Shown here one piece after another: positions 8,618-17,496 of a DNA stretch of 64,000 bases. The position numbers and the translations under genes were made by a program. The number at the start of each line of letters is the position of its first letter. Within the stretch, counting starts at the first letter, position 1. The notes under the pieces were generated by a model. It saw only the letters and a list, made by a program, of their open reading frames with translations, was not told the origin of the DNA and ran no database searches. The stretch is from Hyphomonadaceae bacterium UBA5336 (GTDB taxonomy: Bacteria; Pseudomonadota; Alphaproteobacteria; Caulobacterales; Hyphomonadaceae), in the NCBI GenBank assembly GCA_002408125.1, contig DHQO01000011.1:9118-73117 (forward strand). Reading direction: 5' to 3'.

Positions 8618-8974
8618 ATGGCCAAGCCGCCCGATCCCTATCACGAATATGTCCGCGAGCTGCTTGCCCCGCTCGGGCCGGTCACGATCAAGCGGATGTT
8701 CGGCGGGGCCGGGGTGATGGTGCATGATGTGATGTTCGCGCTCATCGCCCGCGACCAGCTTTATCTCAAGGTCGACGACGCGCTGAAAGCCGCGCTGGAG
8801 GAGGAGGGCTCGGAGCCCTTCCGCTATGAGAAGAAGACCGGCGAGGTGGCCGTGATGGCCTATTACGCCATGCCCGATGCCGCCGCGGATGATCCCGAAG
8901 AGGCCAGCGCCTGGGCGCGCCGCGCGCTGGATGTCGCGCTCAAGGCGAGGGCCGGCAAGGGCAGGCGCCGCTAA
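8618..8974 (+). CDS. TfoX N-terminal domain protein
   Basis: Protein of 118 residues matching the TfoX N-terminal domain: KRMFGGAGVMVHDVMFALI near residue 28 followed by LYLKVDD. The second TfoX domain is absent, as is common in alphaproteobacterial versions. In gammaproteobacteria TfoX/Sxy promotes competence, but stand-alone N-terminal proteins have no established role. A GAAGG ribosome site lies about eight bases before the ATG. A family 1 repeat fills the upstream spacer. Confidence 0.8.
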   Translation: MAKPPDPYHEYVRELLAPLGPVTIKRMFGGAGVMVHDVMFALIARDQLYLKVDDALKAALEEEGSEPFRYEKKTGEVAVMAYYAMPDAAADDPEEASAWARRALDVALKARAGKGRRR

Positions 8975-9176
8975 GGTGCGAATTACGTCCACAGCAAGGC
9001 AAGGCTTTCCAAATTGTCATGAAATCGCCGCTGAATAAGCCCCTCACACGCCGTATTGACGGTGTGGATTGCGCGAGATGGGGCTTAACCTCCCCCTCGA
9101 ACCGTGATTGAAGGGTTTTGATTGCGCGTATGCCGGATTGGCTTCCGGCCGGCTGGCGCAGGCAGGAGGACGGAAC

Positions 9177-9872
9177 ATGGCGACACTCGCGCTGGTCGAT
9201 GACGATGAGAATATCGTCGCGTCACTGAAGATCTTCTTTGAGGCCGAGGGCTATCAGGTCCGCACCTATTATGACGGCGAGGCCGCCCTGCCGGCCCTGA
9301 CCGAGAACCCGCCGGACATCGCCATCCTCGATGTGAAGATGCCCAAGATGGACGGCATGGAGCTGCTCCGCCGCCTACGCGCGACCTCCGACCTGCCGGT
9401 GATCTTCCTGACCTCCAAGGATGAGGAGATCGACGAGGTGATCGGCTTCAATATCGGCGCTGATGACTTTGTCCGCAAACCCTGCTCGACACGCCTGTTG
9501 TCGGAGCGCGTGAAGGCCGTGCTGCGCCGCTCGCGCGCCACCACTGGCGGGCCGGAGGATGGCGATGCCAAGCCGATCGTGCGCGGCCGCCTGACGCTCG
9601 ACCCGAACCGCCATGCCTGCAACTGGGACGGCCACCCGGTGCGCCTGACGGTGACCGAGTTCCTGATCCTGCAATCGCTCGCCCAGCGGCCCGGCTATGT
9701 GAAGTCGCGCGACCAGCTCATGGATGCGGCCTATGATGACCAGATCTATGTCGATGACCGCACCATCGACAGCCACATCAAGCGCCTGCGCAAGAAATTC
9801 CGCGAAGTCGACGATGATTTCGACAGCATCGAAACGCTTTACGGCGTGGGTTACCGCTACACGGAAGCCTGA
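9177..9872 (+). CDS. chvI: response regulator ChvI
   Basis: OmpR/PhoB-type regulator of 231 residues. The receiver domain has the acidic pair DDDEN near residue 9, the phosphoacceptor Asp52 in ILDVKMPKMDG, and LTSKDEE. The C-terminal winged helix has RLTVTEFLILQSLAQRPG and DDRTIDSHIKRLRKKF. Partner of the sensor kinase ChvG encoded 1.1 kb downstream; in alphaproteobacteria ChvGI answers to acid and envelope stress. The start at 9177 is chosen for the AGGAGG site (about 9164-9169) and the family start ATLALVDDD; an upstream frame extension to 9108 lacks such support. Confidence 0.92.
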   Translation: MATLALVDDDENIVASLKIFFEAEGYQVRTYYDGEAALPALTENPPDIAILDVKMPKMDGMELLRRLRATSDLPVIFLTSKDEEIDEVIGFNIGADDFVRKPCSTRLLSERVKAVLRRSRATTGGPEDGDAKPIVRGRLTLDPNRHACNWDGHPVRLTVTEFLILQSLAQRPGYVKSRDQLMDAAYDDQIYVDDRTIDSHIKRLRKKFREVDDDFDSIETLYGVGYRYTEA

Positions 9873-10381
9873 TGTCTGTTGCGAAGGCGGGCGCCGGCAA
9901 CTGGCTGGGCCGGTGCATGCTGGCAGGCGCCCTGATGGCTCTGCTGGCGGCTTGCGGTGGCGCCAGTCAGGGCGGAAGCGATGAGCCCGCAGCTCTCTCG
10001 CGCTTCGGCAATCTCGGCGACAGGATCCTCATCCGCTTTGAGGACAATCCCGGCGCCAACGAGGCGGTCTGCCAGCCGCTGGTGGTCTTCGCTGTGAACC
10101 GGGAAGAGGAAGAGGCCTTTCCGATCCAGGTGACGTTCATGGTCAACCAGGCGAGCTTTTCCGGCGCCGGCTTTGCCCTGCGCAAGGAAGGGGGCGAAGA
10201 GGCGCTTTCAGGCATGATGGTGCTGAACGAGGCCGGGCATGTACAGCTGCCTTGCGCCGAGATCGAGGTTCAGCTCGACCAGTTCGCCTGCAAGGACCCG
10301 GAAACCTATGAGCCCCGCGACTGTCCGGACCTGCGCTTTGAGGGCACCGGCATGTTCGCCGATTTCCACGAAGCGCCCTGA
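9872..10381 (+). CDS. predicted lipoprotein between chvI and cyclophilin
   Basis: Protein of 169 residues that I do not recognise as a family. It has a hydrophobic leader ending in LLAAC followed by GG, a lipobox, so it is probably a lipoprotein. Two later cysteine pairs (EAVCQP, PCAEIEVQLDQFACKD, RDCPD) could form disulfides in the periplasm. Its ATG overlaps the chvI stop codon by one base, so it is translationally coupled to chvI. That suggests a role in sensing or reporting envelope state to ChvGI, which is only inference. Confidence 0.75.
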   Translation: MSVAKAGAGNWLGRCMLAGALMALLAACGGASQGGSDEPAALSRFGNLGDRILIRFEDNPGANEAVCQPLVVFAVNREEEEAFPIQVTFMVNQASFSGAGFALRKEGGEEALSGMMVLNEAGHVQLPCAEIEVQLDQFACKDPETYEPRDCPDLRFEGTGMFADFHEAP

Positions 10382-10481
10382 GCAGGACGCCCGCGACACT
10401 GCACACCCGCGCTTGAGCCTTCACGCCACGGCGCTACCGTGCCAGCAACACTGAAAGTCACGACAAGAGAAAGCACACCCC

Positions 10482-10946
<465 letters not shown>

Positions 10947-10954
10947 GGCCCGCC

Positions 10955-12562
10955 ATGGCCAAGGCGCCGGCCCGCAAAAAGCAGGACAGGGGGCGCAGCT
11001 CGGGCGTGATCCGTTCGCGGATCGCGCGCCTGATCTTTGCCTCCAACCTGGCCGGGCTGGCCATTCTCATCGTCGGCGCGATGGTGCTCAACGAGATGCG
11101 CGCCGGCCTTGTGATGTCGAAGAAGCAGGATCTGGAAGGCCAGGCCCAGATCTTCACAAACCTGCTGGGCGGTGGCGCAACGCTCGGCCGGCCGGAGCCG
11201 ATCATGGACCCGGATCTCGCCCGCGCCACCATCCGCGAGCTGCAGCTGCCGGCCATTGTCCGTGCCCAGGTGCGCAATACGGACGGGGAAATCGTCGCCG
11301 ACAGTTTCCTCCTGTCCGATCGGGTGGACATCTCCACCCTGCCGCCGGTGCGCGAGCCGGGCACCATGGCCAGGCTCAGTGCGGATCTTTCCTCCTGGGC
11401 CAGCGAGACCATGGCCAGGATGCTGCGCGAGCGACCGGGCGCCTCTGTGCGCGCCCAGAGTTTCGAGGAGGAATTCGCCGCGGCGGTGATGGGCGACATG
11501 GCCTCCAGCCAGCGTTTTTCCGATCGCGGCCAGCGAGTGATCTCAGTTTCCGTGCCGGTGCAGCGCGTGTCGGCCGTGGTCGGTGTGCTGACGCTGGAAT
11601 CTTCCGATGTGAACGAGATTGTGCGGGCCGAGCGTGCCGCGCTTCTGCCGTTCATTCTGGTCGCCGTGCTGGTGGCCTTCATTACCTCCGCGCTGATGAC
11701 GCTGGGGATTGCCCGGCCGCTGCGCCGGCTCGCCAAGGCCGCCGACAGTGTGCGCTCGGGATCTTCGGAGTCGCTCGACCTGCCGCAGCTCACTCGCCGG
11801 CCCGACGAGATCGGCGACCTCGCCGGCGCGTTGCAGGCCATGACCGACACGCTGGTCGAGCGCATCGAGGCCAACGAACGCTTTGCCGCCGATGTCGCCC
11901 ATGAGCTGAAGAACCCGCTCACCTCCATCCGCTCAGCGGTGGAAACGGCCGAGCGTGTGAACAATGACCCGGTCGCGCTGGAAAAGCTGCGCAAGCTGAT
12001 CGCCAAGGATGTCCAGCGCCTCGATCGCCTGATCACCGACATCTCCAATGCCTCGCGCCTGGAAGCCGAGGTCTCGCGCGTGCCCACCGCCAAGGTCGAC
12101 ATCACCCGCATGTGCGAGGAGATCGTGGAGACCTATTCCGCCCTCGGCATGGATACCACGGTACGCGTGCGCTTCATCGACGACACGATGGGCGCGAGCT
12201 TCCAGGTGCGCGGGCGCGAGGGCTCGCTCGGCCAGGTGCTGCGCAACCTGATCGACAATGCCCGCAGCTTCTCGCCCGAGGGCGGGGAAGTGCGCGTCAC
12301 GCTGCGCCAGACCCGCGACGGGCGCCAGACCATGGTGCAGATCCTGGTCGAGGATGACGGGCCGGGCATCCCGCCCGACAAACTCGCCCAGATCTTCGAC
12401 CGTTTCTACACCGACCGCCCGGCCGGCGCGGCCTTCGGCAACAATTCCGGCCTGGGCCTGTCCATCGTGGCGCAGATCATCGAGACCCATCACGGCAAGG
12501 TCTGGGCGGAAAACCAGGACGAGGGCGGGGCGCGTTTCGTCATCGAATTGCCGGTGGCCTGA
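10955..12562 (+). CDS. chvG: sensor histidine kinase ChvG
   Basis: Membrane kinase of 535 residues. There is one N-terminal transmembrane helix (about residues 25-50), a periplasmic sensor region, a second helix near 225-247, HAMP, then the dimerisation domain with phosphoacceptor His316 in VAHELKNPLTSIR. The ATPase domain has the N box LRNLIDNARSFS, the G1 box EDDGPGIPP and a GLGLSIVAQIIE G2 box. It is expected to phosphorylate ChvI. Usual alphaproteobacterial operons have chvI and chvG next to each other; here a lipoprotein and a cyclophilin gene intervene. Confidence 0.92.
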   Translation: MAKAPARKKQDRGRSSGVIRSRIARLIFASNLAGLAILIVGAMVLNEMRAGLVMSKKQDLEGQAQIFTNLLGGGATLGRPEPIMDPDLARATIRELQLPAIVRAQVRNTDGEIVADSFLLSDRVDISTLPPVREPGTMARLSADLSSWASETMARMLRERPGASVRAQSFEEEFAAAVMGDMASSQRFSDRGQRVISVSVPVQRVSAVVGVLTLESSDVNEIVRAERAALLPFILVAVLVAFITSALMTLGIARPLRRLAKAADSVRSGSSESLDLPQLTRRPDEIGDLAGALQAMTDTLVERIEANERFAADVAHELKNPLTSIRSAVETAERVNNDPVALEKLRKLIAKDVQRLDRLITDISNASRLEAEVSRVPTAKVDITRMCEEIVETYSALGMDTTVRVRFIDDTMGASFQVRGREGSLGQVLRNLIDNARSFSPEGGEVRVTLRQTRDGRQTMVQILVEDDGPGIPPDKLAQIFDRFYTDRPAGAAFGNNSGLGLSIVAQIIETHHGKVWAENQDEGGARFVIELPVA

Positions 12563-12660
12563 GGGCCACACACGGCAACTGTCATACCCGCTTCATATTG
12601 CCCAGCCGGCCAGAGCCCATTAGGCCTGAAACCTGACACAGGTCAGGAGGAGGGCAGGGC

Positions 12661-14292
12661 ATGGACGAGCGGGAAAGGGCACACCACCAGAAGGGGTTCC
12701 TCAACTGGGTGGAACGAACCGGCAATCGCCTGCCGGATCCGGTCTTCATCTTCGTCTATCTGATCATCGCCCTGATCCTGTTTTCTGTGGCCGCGGCTCT
12801 CATGGACCTCTCTGCGGTCCATCCCACGGCTGTGACCGAGGATGGCGACCCGCTTGTCATCAGCTCGAAAAGCCTGCTCTCGCCGGAGAATATCGAGCGG
12901 CTCTGGGTCGAGATGCCGGCGACCTTCACCCACTTCCACCCACTCGGCTATGTGCTGGTGGTGATGCTGGGCGCGGGCGTGGCAGAGCGCTCCGGCCTTT
13001 TCGCCAGCGCTATCCGGGCCGCCGTGCGCAATGCGCCGAAAGTCCTGCTCACCCCGCTTGTGGCGCTCGTGGCCATGCTGTCGAACCATGCCGCCGATGC
13101 CGGCTATGTGGTGATGATCCCGTTGGCGGCGATTCTCTTCGCCTCGGCCGGCCGCCATCCGCTGGCCGGGATTGCCGCCGCCTTCGCCGGGGTGTCGGGC
13201 GGGTTCTCGGCAAACATCGCACCTGGCCAGCTCGACGCACTGCTTTTCGGCATCACGGAGACGGCCTACCAGGCCTCTTCCATCGATGCCGGCTGGATCG
13301 TGAACATTGCCGGCAACACCTATTTCATCATCGCGTTGCTCTTCCTCTACCTGCCGATCATCTGGCTGGTCACTGACAGGGTGATCGAGCCGCGCCTTGG
13401 CCCATGGAAGCCCGATGCGGCCACCGCCGAGGCCTATGGCGATGAGGATGCCCCGCTCACCGAGGGCCAGCAGAAGGGCCTTCTCTATGCCGGGCTTGCC
13501 CTGTTGGCGGTCTGTGCGCTCTGGGCCTTCATGACCGTCGGGCCGGGTACGCCGCTCTACATCACCGATGCCGAGTTCGCCGCGGCCGGCATGAGCCCGG
13601 CGGCGATTGCCGAACAGGAATGGTATGACCGGCTGAGCCCCTTCTTCCGCTCGCTGGTGGCGGGTTTCCTTGTGCTGTTCCTGGCGGCCGGCTGGGCCTA
13701 TGGCGCAGCGGCTGGCACCATCAGGAACCACAAGGACCTTGTCGCCATGATGACCGAGGCGATGAAGGATATGGGCTATTATCTCGTGCTCGCCTTCGCC
13801 GCGGCGCATTTCGTGGCCATGTTCGGCTGGTCCAATCTCGGCCTGATCACGGCGGTGCACGGGGCTGATGCGATCGGCAATTCCGGAATGCCCAAGGAAC
13901 TCGTGATCGGCCTGATCATCCTCTTTGCCGCGCTGCTCAACCTTTTCGTCGGCTCGGCCAGCGCGAAATGGGCGCTGCTCGCGCCGGTGCTTGTGCCCAT
14001 GCTGATGCTGCTCGGGATCAGCCCGGAAGGCGCCACGGCGGCCTATCGGGTGGGCGATGGCGCGACCAATATCATCACGCCGCTGATGGTCTACTTCCCG
14101 CTGATCCTGATCTTCGCCCAGCGCTGGCAGAAGGATTTCGGCCTCGGCAGCCTGACGGCCATGATGATCCCCTATTCCCTCTGGCTGCTCATCTCCGGTG
14201 TGATCCTGATGATGGCCTGGATCTTCCTCGGTATCCCGCTCGGGCCGGGCGCGCCGGTGCATTTCGAGCTGCCGGAGATTGCAACGCCGTAA
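12661..14292 (+). CDS. AbgT-family transporter
   Basis: Integral membrane protein of 543 residues with about a dozen hydrophobic segments. The family is recognised by NWVERTGNRLPDPVFIF at the start, LSNHAADAGYVVMIPLAA near residue 140, and FVGSASAKWALLAPV plus GDGATNIITPLM in the second half. The AbgT family carries p-aminobenzoyl-glutamate in E. coli, and some members export sulfonamides; the substrate here is unknown. A CAGGAGGAGG ribosome site precedes the ATG. It lies between chvG and the PTS genes, where hprK is expected in related genomes. Confidence 0.88.
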   Translation: MDERERAHHQKGFLNWVERTGNRLPDPVFIFVYLIIALILFSVAAALMDLSAVHPTAVTEDGDPLVISSKSLLSPENIERLWVEMPATFTHFHPLGYVLVVMLGAGVAERSGLFASAIRAAVRNAPKVLLTPLVALVAMLSNHAADAGYVVMIPLAAILFASAGRHPLAGIAAAFAGVSGGFSANIAPGQLDALLFGITETAYQASSIDAGWIVNIAGNTYFIIALLFLYLPIIWLVTDRVIEPRLGPWKPDAATAEAYGDEDAPLTEGQQKGLLYAGLALLAVCALWAFMTVGPGTPLYITDAEFAAAGMSPAAIAEQEWYDRLSPFFRSLVAGFLVLFLAAGWAYGAAAGTIRNHKDLVAMMTEAMKDMGYYLVLAFAAAHFVAMFGWSNLGLITAVHGADAIGNSGMPKELVIGLIILFAALLNLFVGSASAKWALLAPVLVPMLMLLGISPEGATAAYRVGDGATNIITPLMVYFPLILIFAQRWQKDFGLGSLTAMMIPYSLWLLISGVILMMAWIFLGIPLGPGAPVHFELPEIATP

Positions 14293-14361
14293 AAACCGTC
14301 TTGACCCTGAGTGTGCGTGTGTCAGCGTGATGGGTCAGGTGATGGTTGAAAGTGGTTTTGC

Positions 14362-14763
14362 ATGATCGGAATTGTCGTCGTCAGTCATGGAAACCTGTCG
14401 CGAGAACTGGTGGCAGCAGCTCAGCATGTGGTGGGTGCGCAGAAGCGCTTTCGCGCCATTTCCATTGAAGCCGAGGACGATATCGAGGCCAGGCGGGGCG
14501 AGATTCGTGACACCGCCACGGCCTGCGACGATGGTTCCGGCGTCATCATCCTGACCGACATGTTCGGCGGCACGCCCTCCAATCTCGCCATCTCGGTGAT
14601 GAGCGAGAACAAGATCGAGGTGATCGCCGGAGTGAATCTGCCTATGCTGATCAAGCTCGCCGAAATTCGCGACGAACTGGGACTGATGGAAGCCTGCAAT
14701 GTGGCCGCAGAGGCCGGACGCAAATATATCAGTATCGCGTCCGAGGTCATGAGCAGGGCCTAG
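14362..14763 (+). CDS. manX: PTS EIIA component, mannose family
   Basis: Protein of 133 residues of the EIIA-Man type. The phosphorylated histidine is His9 in VVSHGNLS, and LTDMFGGTPSNLA forms the rest of the active site. No EIIB or EIIC permease genes are near, as in the regulatory (non-transporting) PTS of alphaproteobacteria, where this protein and HPr carry a nutritional signal. The HPr gene follows within 75 bases. Confidence 0.9.
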   Translation: MIGIVVVSHGNLSRELVAAAQHVVGAQKRFRAISIEAEDDIEARRGEIRDTATACDDGSGVIILTDMFGGTPSNLAISVMSENKIEVIAGVNLPMLIKLAEIRDELGLMEACNVAAEAGRKYISIASEVMSRA

Positions 14764-14836
14764 GGCCTGGTTCTTGCAGCGTGGCCGGCGAGCATGAATG
14801 CCGCATGCGGCTTGGCAGAGTGTGGGTGTCGTCCCG

Positions 14837-15145
14837 ATGGCAGATTCCGAATCCAGCAAGTGTGCCGCGCGCCAGCGCGTGACCATCGTCAACACCAAGG
14901 GCCTGCATGCGCGCGCGTCTGCCGCGCTCTCGAAACTCGCCGGTGAGTTTGATGCCAGGGTGGTGGTCCATCATCGCGAGGAAAGCGCCAATGCGCGCTC
15001 GATCATGGACCTCTTGATGCTGGTGGCGGCCAAGGGCTGCGAGATCGAGATCACGGCCGAGGGCCCGGAGGCCAGCGAGGCCGTGACAGCGGTTGCAAGC
15101 CTTGTGGCGGCGGGATTTGGCGAGGGCGACAGCGCCAGCGGCTGA
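14837..15145 (+). CDS. ptsH: phosphocarrier protein HPr
   Basis: HPr of 102 residues with the active His24 in NTKGLHARASA. It also keeps a regulatory serine (Ser55) in ANARSIMDLLMLVA, the site that HPr kinase modifies in related bacteria, although no hprK is in this window. The start at 14837 is preferred because it gives a family-like N-terminus; an in-frame ATG at 14798 would add 13 residues, and neither has a strong ribosome site. Phosphate is expected to come from an EI-type enzyme encoded elsewhere. Confidence 0.88.
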   Translation: MADSESSKCAARQRVTIVNTKGLHARASAALSKLAGEFDARVVVHHREESANARSIMDLLMLVAAKGCEIEITAEGPEASEAVTAVASLVAAGFGEGDSASG

Positions 15146-15157
15146 GCCGGCCGGGCT

Positions 15158-15784
15158 TTACGATCGATCGCGCTCTGTCGGCGCATTTTCGCCGGGAGGA
15201 GGGCCGCCCGGCCCGCCGGGACCACCCTGGCCGAATATGCCGCGGTCCGGCTCTTCTTCCAGGTCGCTGACCAGGACGCTGCCATCCCCGGTGCTGGCAT
15301 AGTCTTCCGCCACGCTGCGGATGACGGCACGGAATTCCTCGAAGCTTACCCGGCGGTCGAGATTGGGATCGAACCGCACCGGATTGGCCAGCGAATCGTC
15401 ATGGGTCGGAAGGCTCTCTGCCCAGGCCTGCTGTTCGAAGGCGGTCAGTGCGCCATTCTTGTCGGCATCCGCGCTTTCGAACGCGGCGAGGATTCCCGCT
15501 TCGCGCTCGGCCACGGTGATCACGCCGTCGCTGTCGGTGTCGAAGGACATGAGCAGGCCACCGCTGGCCACCAGCCGCTTCGGCGCGTCCGGGCGAGGTG
15601 CGGGTACGTTTTCGCCGGCAAGCGTGCCGGGGCGCTGCGGCGTTTCCTTCACCAGGCCCTGGCTGGGCAGGCGGACAAGATCAGAATCATCAGACTGGGC
15701 TGCGGCAGGGGCTACGGTAAACAGGCCGGCAGCAAGAATGAGGCAGGCCGCCATGAAAAACAGTCGGGTCATGCGTCTGGGCAT
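15158..15784 (-). CDS. secreted EF-hand domain protein
   Basis: Protein of 208 residues with a signal peptide (TRLFFMAACLILAAGLF then APAAAQ as probable cleavage site), so it is probably periplasmic. Three EF-hand-like loops are visible: DTDSDGVITVAE, DADKNGALTAFE and DPNLDRRVSFEE. The first two have the Asp-x-Asp-x-(Asp/Asn)-Gly pattern for calcium. The tail is rich in Gly and Pro (GGPGGPGGPPPG). Start 15784 has GGAAAGG just before it; an alternative start is 15772. Function unknown; calcium binding is a family inference. It is convergent with ptsH. Confidence 0.75.
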   Translation of the reverse strand: MPRRMTRLFFMAACLILAAGLFTVAPAAAQSDDSDLVRLPSQGLVKETPQRPGTLAGENVPAPRPDAPKRLVASGGLLMSFDTDSDGVITVAEREAGILAAFESADADKNGALTAFEQQAWAESLPTHDDSLANPVRFDPNLDRRVSFEEFRAVIRSVAEDYASTGDGSVLVSDLEEEPDRGIFGQGGPGGPGGPPPGENAPTERDRS

Positions 15785-15845
15785 CCTTTCCGATTTACCG
15801 TCAGGATGCAGCACCTGTGGCCTGAATGCCACATGAATTATGCTG

Positions 15846-16172
15846 TCAGACTGCAAAACTCGTCCCGCAACCGCAGGCCGCGGTGGCATTGGGGTTGTTG
15901 ATCTTGAAGGCCGATCCGATCAGCTCGTTGGTGAAGTCGATCTCGGAACCGCGCAGGAATTCCAGGCTCATCTCGTCGATCACCACGCCGGCACCATCGC
16001 GCTCGATGAGAATGTCATCGGGGTTCAGACCCTCGGCAAAATCGAACTTGTAGGAGAAGCCGGAACAGCCGCCGCCTTCCACCGAAACGCGAAGCAGGCT
16101 CGCCCCGGGCTGTTTTTCCAGAATCGCCTTAATGCGCTTGGCTGCAGAAGAGGTTAGGGTGACATCGCTCAT
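15846..16172 (-). CDS. erpA: iron-sulfur cluster insertion protein ErpA
   Basis: A-type carrier of 108 residues with the three conserved cysteines in EGGGCSGFSYKF and AACGCGTSF. It delivers Fe-S clusters to apoproteins. The GGGCSGF version is typical of ErpA, unlike the GGCAGM of the carrier at 3.7 kb. The start at 16172 gives the family beginning SDVTLTSSAAKR; a GTG at 16190 is possible. The start codon overlaps that of the dGTPase gene on the other strand, so the promoter of each must lie inside the other gene. Confidence 0.9.
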   Translation of the reverse strand: MSDVTLTSSAAKRIKAILEKQPGASLLRVSVEGGGCSGFSYKFDFAEGLNPDDILIERDGAGVVIDEMSLEFLRGSEIDFTNELIGSAFKINNPNATAACGCGTSFAV

Positions 16173-17385
16173 GGCTGACAAGATAGGCACAGTTGAAGCG
16201 CTCGAAAAGAGACAGGACTGGCTCGCGCCCTATGCCACCGACTGGCAGGCGAGCCGCGGGCGGTATTTTTCCGAGTCCCCCTCGGTCACGCGCACACCGT
16301 TCCAGCGCGACCGCGATCGGATCATCCATGCCAGCGCCTTCCGCCGGCTGAAGCAGAAAACCCAGGTCTTCGTCGCCCATGAGGGCGATCATTACCGCAC
16401 GCGGCTGACCCATTCCCTGGAAGTGGCACAGATTGCCCGCTCCATCGCGCGCACCCTGCGCCTGGACGAGGATCTCGCCGAAGCCATGGCGCTCGCCCAC
16501 GATCTTGGCCATCCCCCCTTCGGGCATGCCGGGGAAGACCAGATCGATGCCTGCATGGTCGACTATGATGGCTTTGACCACAACGCCCAGACCCTGCGCA
16601 TCGTCACCAAGCTGGAGCAGGCCTATCCGCATTTTGACGGGCTGAACCTCAGCTGGGAAATGCTGGAAGGCCTCGTCAAGCATAATGGTCCGCTGCTCAC
16701 CGGCGAGACGGCGCTGGAGGCCCTGCCGGCCGCGTTCCGCGACTTCCCGCATCTGGAAGATCTTGAGCTGACCACCTTTGCCGGCCCGGAAGCCCAGGTC
16801 GCCGCCCTGTCGGACGACATTGCCTACAACAATCATGATATCGATGACGGCCTCGCTGCAGGCCTCTTCAGCCTGGAAGAGCTGATGGAAATCCCGCTGG
16901 TCGGCGATGTGTTCCGCGAAGTGATGGACGAGCATCCCGTGCTCGACCGCCCGCGCACCATCAAGGAAGCCGTGCGCCGCCTGATCGGGCTCTGGATCAA
17001 CGATCTCACAGAGGAGACGCTCAAGCGCGCTGCAGAGGCCAAGCCGAAGAGCGCGGCGGATGTGCGCGCGATGGACTATCCGCTGGTGGCCTTCTCCGAC
17101 GGGCTGGACGAGCGCCAGCGGGCCCTGCGTGCCTTCCTCTATGAACGCATGTACAAGCACTACAAGGTCAACCGCATGCGCAGCCAGGCCAAGCGTATCC
17201 TGAAGGAGCTGTTCGAACTTTTCCTGGCCGAGCCCGATACGCTGCCGCCGCCGCTGCGCCACGATGCCGAACAGACGCAAGGCGCGCGGCGGGCGCGGAT
17301 CGTGTGCGACTATCTCGCGAGCATGACCGACACGTTCGCGATCGATGAGCACAGGCGGCTGTTCAATCTCGATTCGATGATCTGA
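16171..17385 (+). CDS. dgt: deoxyguanosinetriphosphate triphosphohydrolase-like protein
   Basis: HD-domain hydrolase of 404 residues, the type 2 dGTPase-like family that splits dNTPs into deoxynucleoside and triphosphate. Metal-site motifs are present: RLTHSLEVAQIARSIAR and ALAHDLGHPPFGHAGE, plus LSDDIAYNNHDIDDG. The start at 16171 (MADKIGTVEAL) overlaps the erpA start on the opposite strand; an extension to 16132 would run through erpA coding sequence. In many alphaproteobacteria argS follows directly; here a SPOR gene follows. Confidence 0.9.
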   Translation: MADKIGTVEALEKRQDWLAPYATDWQASRGRYFSESPSVTRTPFQRDRDRIIHASAFRRLKQKTQVFVAHEGDHYRTRLTHSLEVAQIARSIARTLRLDEDLAEAMALAHDLGHPPFGHAGEDQIDACMVDYDGFDHNAQTLRIVTKLEQAYPHFDGLNLSWEMLEGLVKHNGPLLTGETALEALPAAFRDFPHLEDLELTTFAGPEAQVAALSDDIAYNNHDIDDGLAAGLFSLEELMEIPLVGDVFREVMDEHPVLDRPRTIKEAVRRLIGLWINDLTEETLKRAAEAKPKSAADVRAMDYPLVAFSDGLDERQRALRAFLYERMYKHYKVNRMRSQAKRILKELFELFLAEPDTLPPPLRHDAEQTQGARRARIVCDYLASMTDTFAIDEHRRLFNLDSMI

Positions 17386-17496
17386 GTTCCGGATCAAAAA
17401 GGCCCTGGGGGCAGGGCGGGCCGGCCTGTTTAGTGACCGTTAAGAGTAGATGGCTATCGGTTAACCTAATCAGTACCGAAACGATGGGGTGTTTGC

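Noticed and set aside
12643..14262. A 539-codon open frame on the minus strand
   Set aside because: It is the antisense shadow of the AbgT transporter gene; its sequence is His/Arg/Gln-rich without family motifs, as GC-rich shadow frames are.
16129..17397. A 422-codon minus-strand open frame over the dGTPase gene
   Set aside because: HD motifs are on the plus strand; the minus frame has no family signal.
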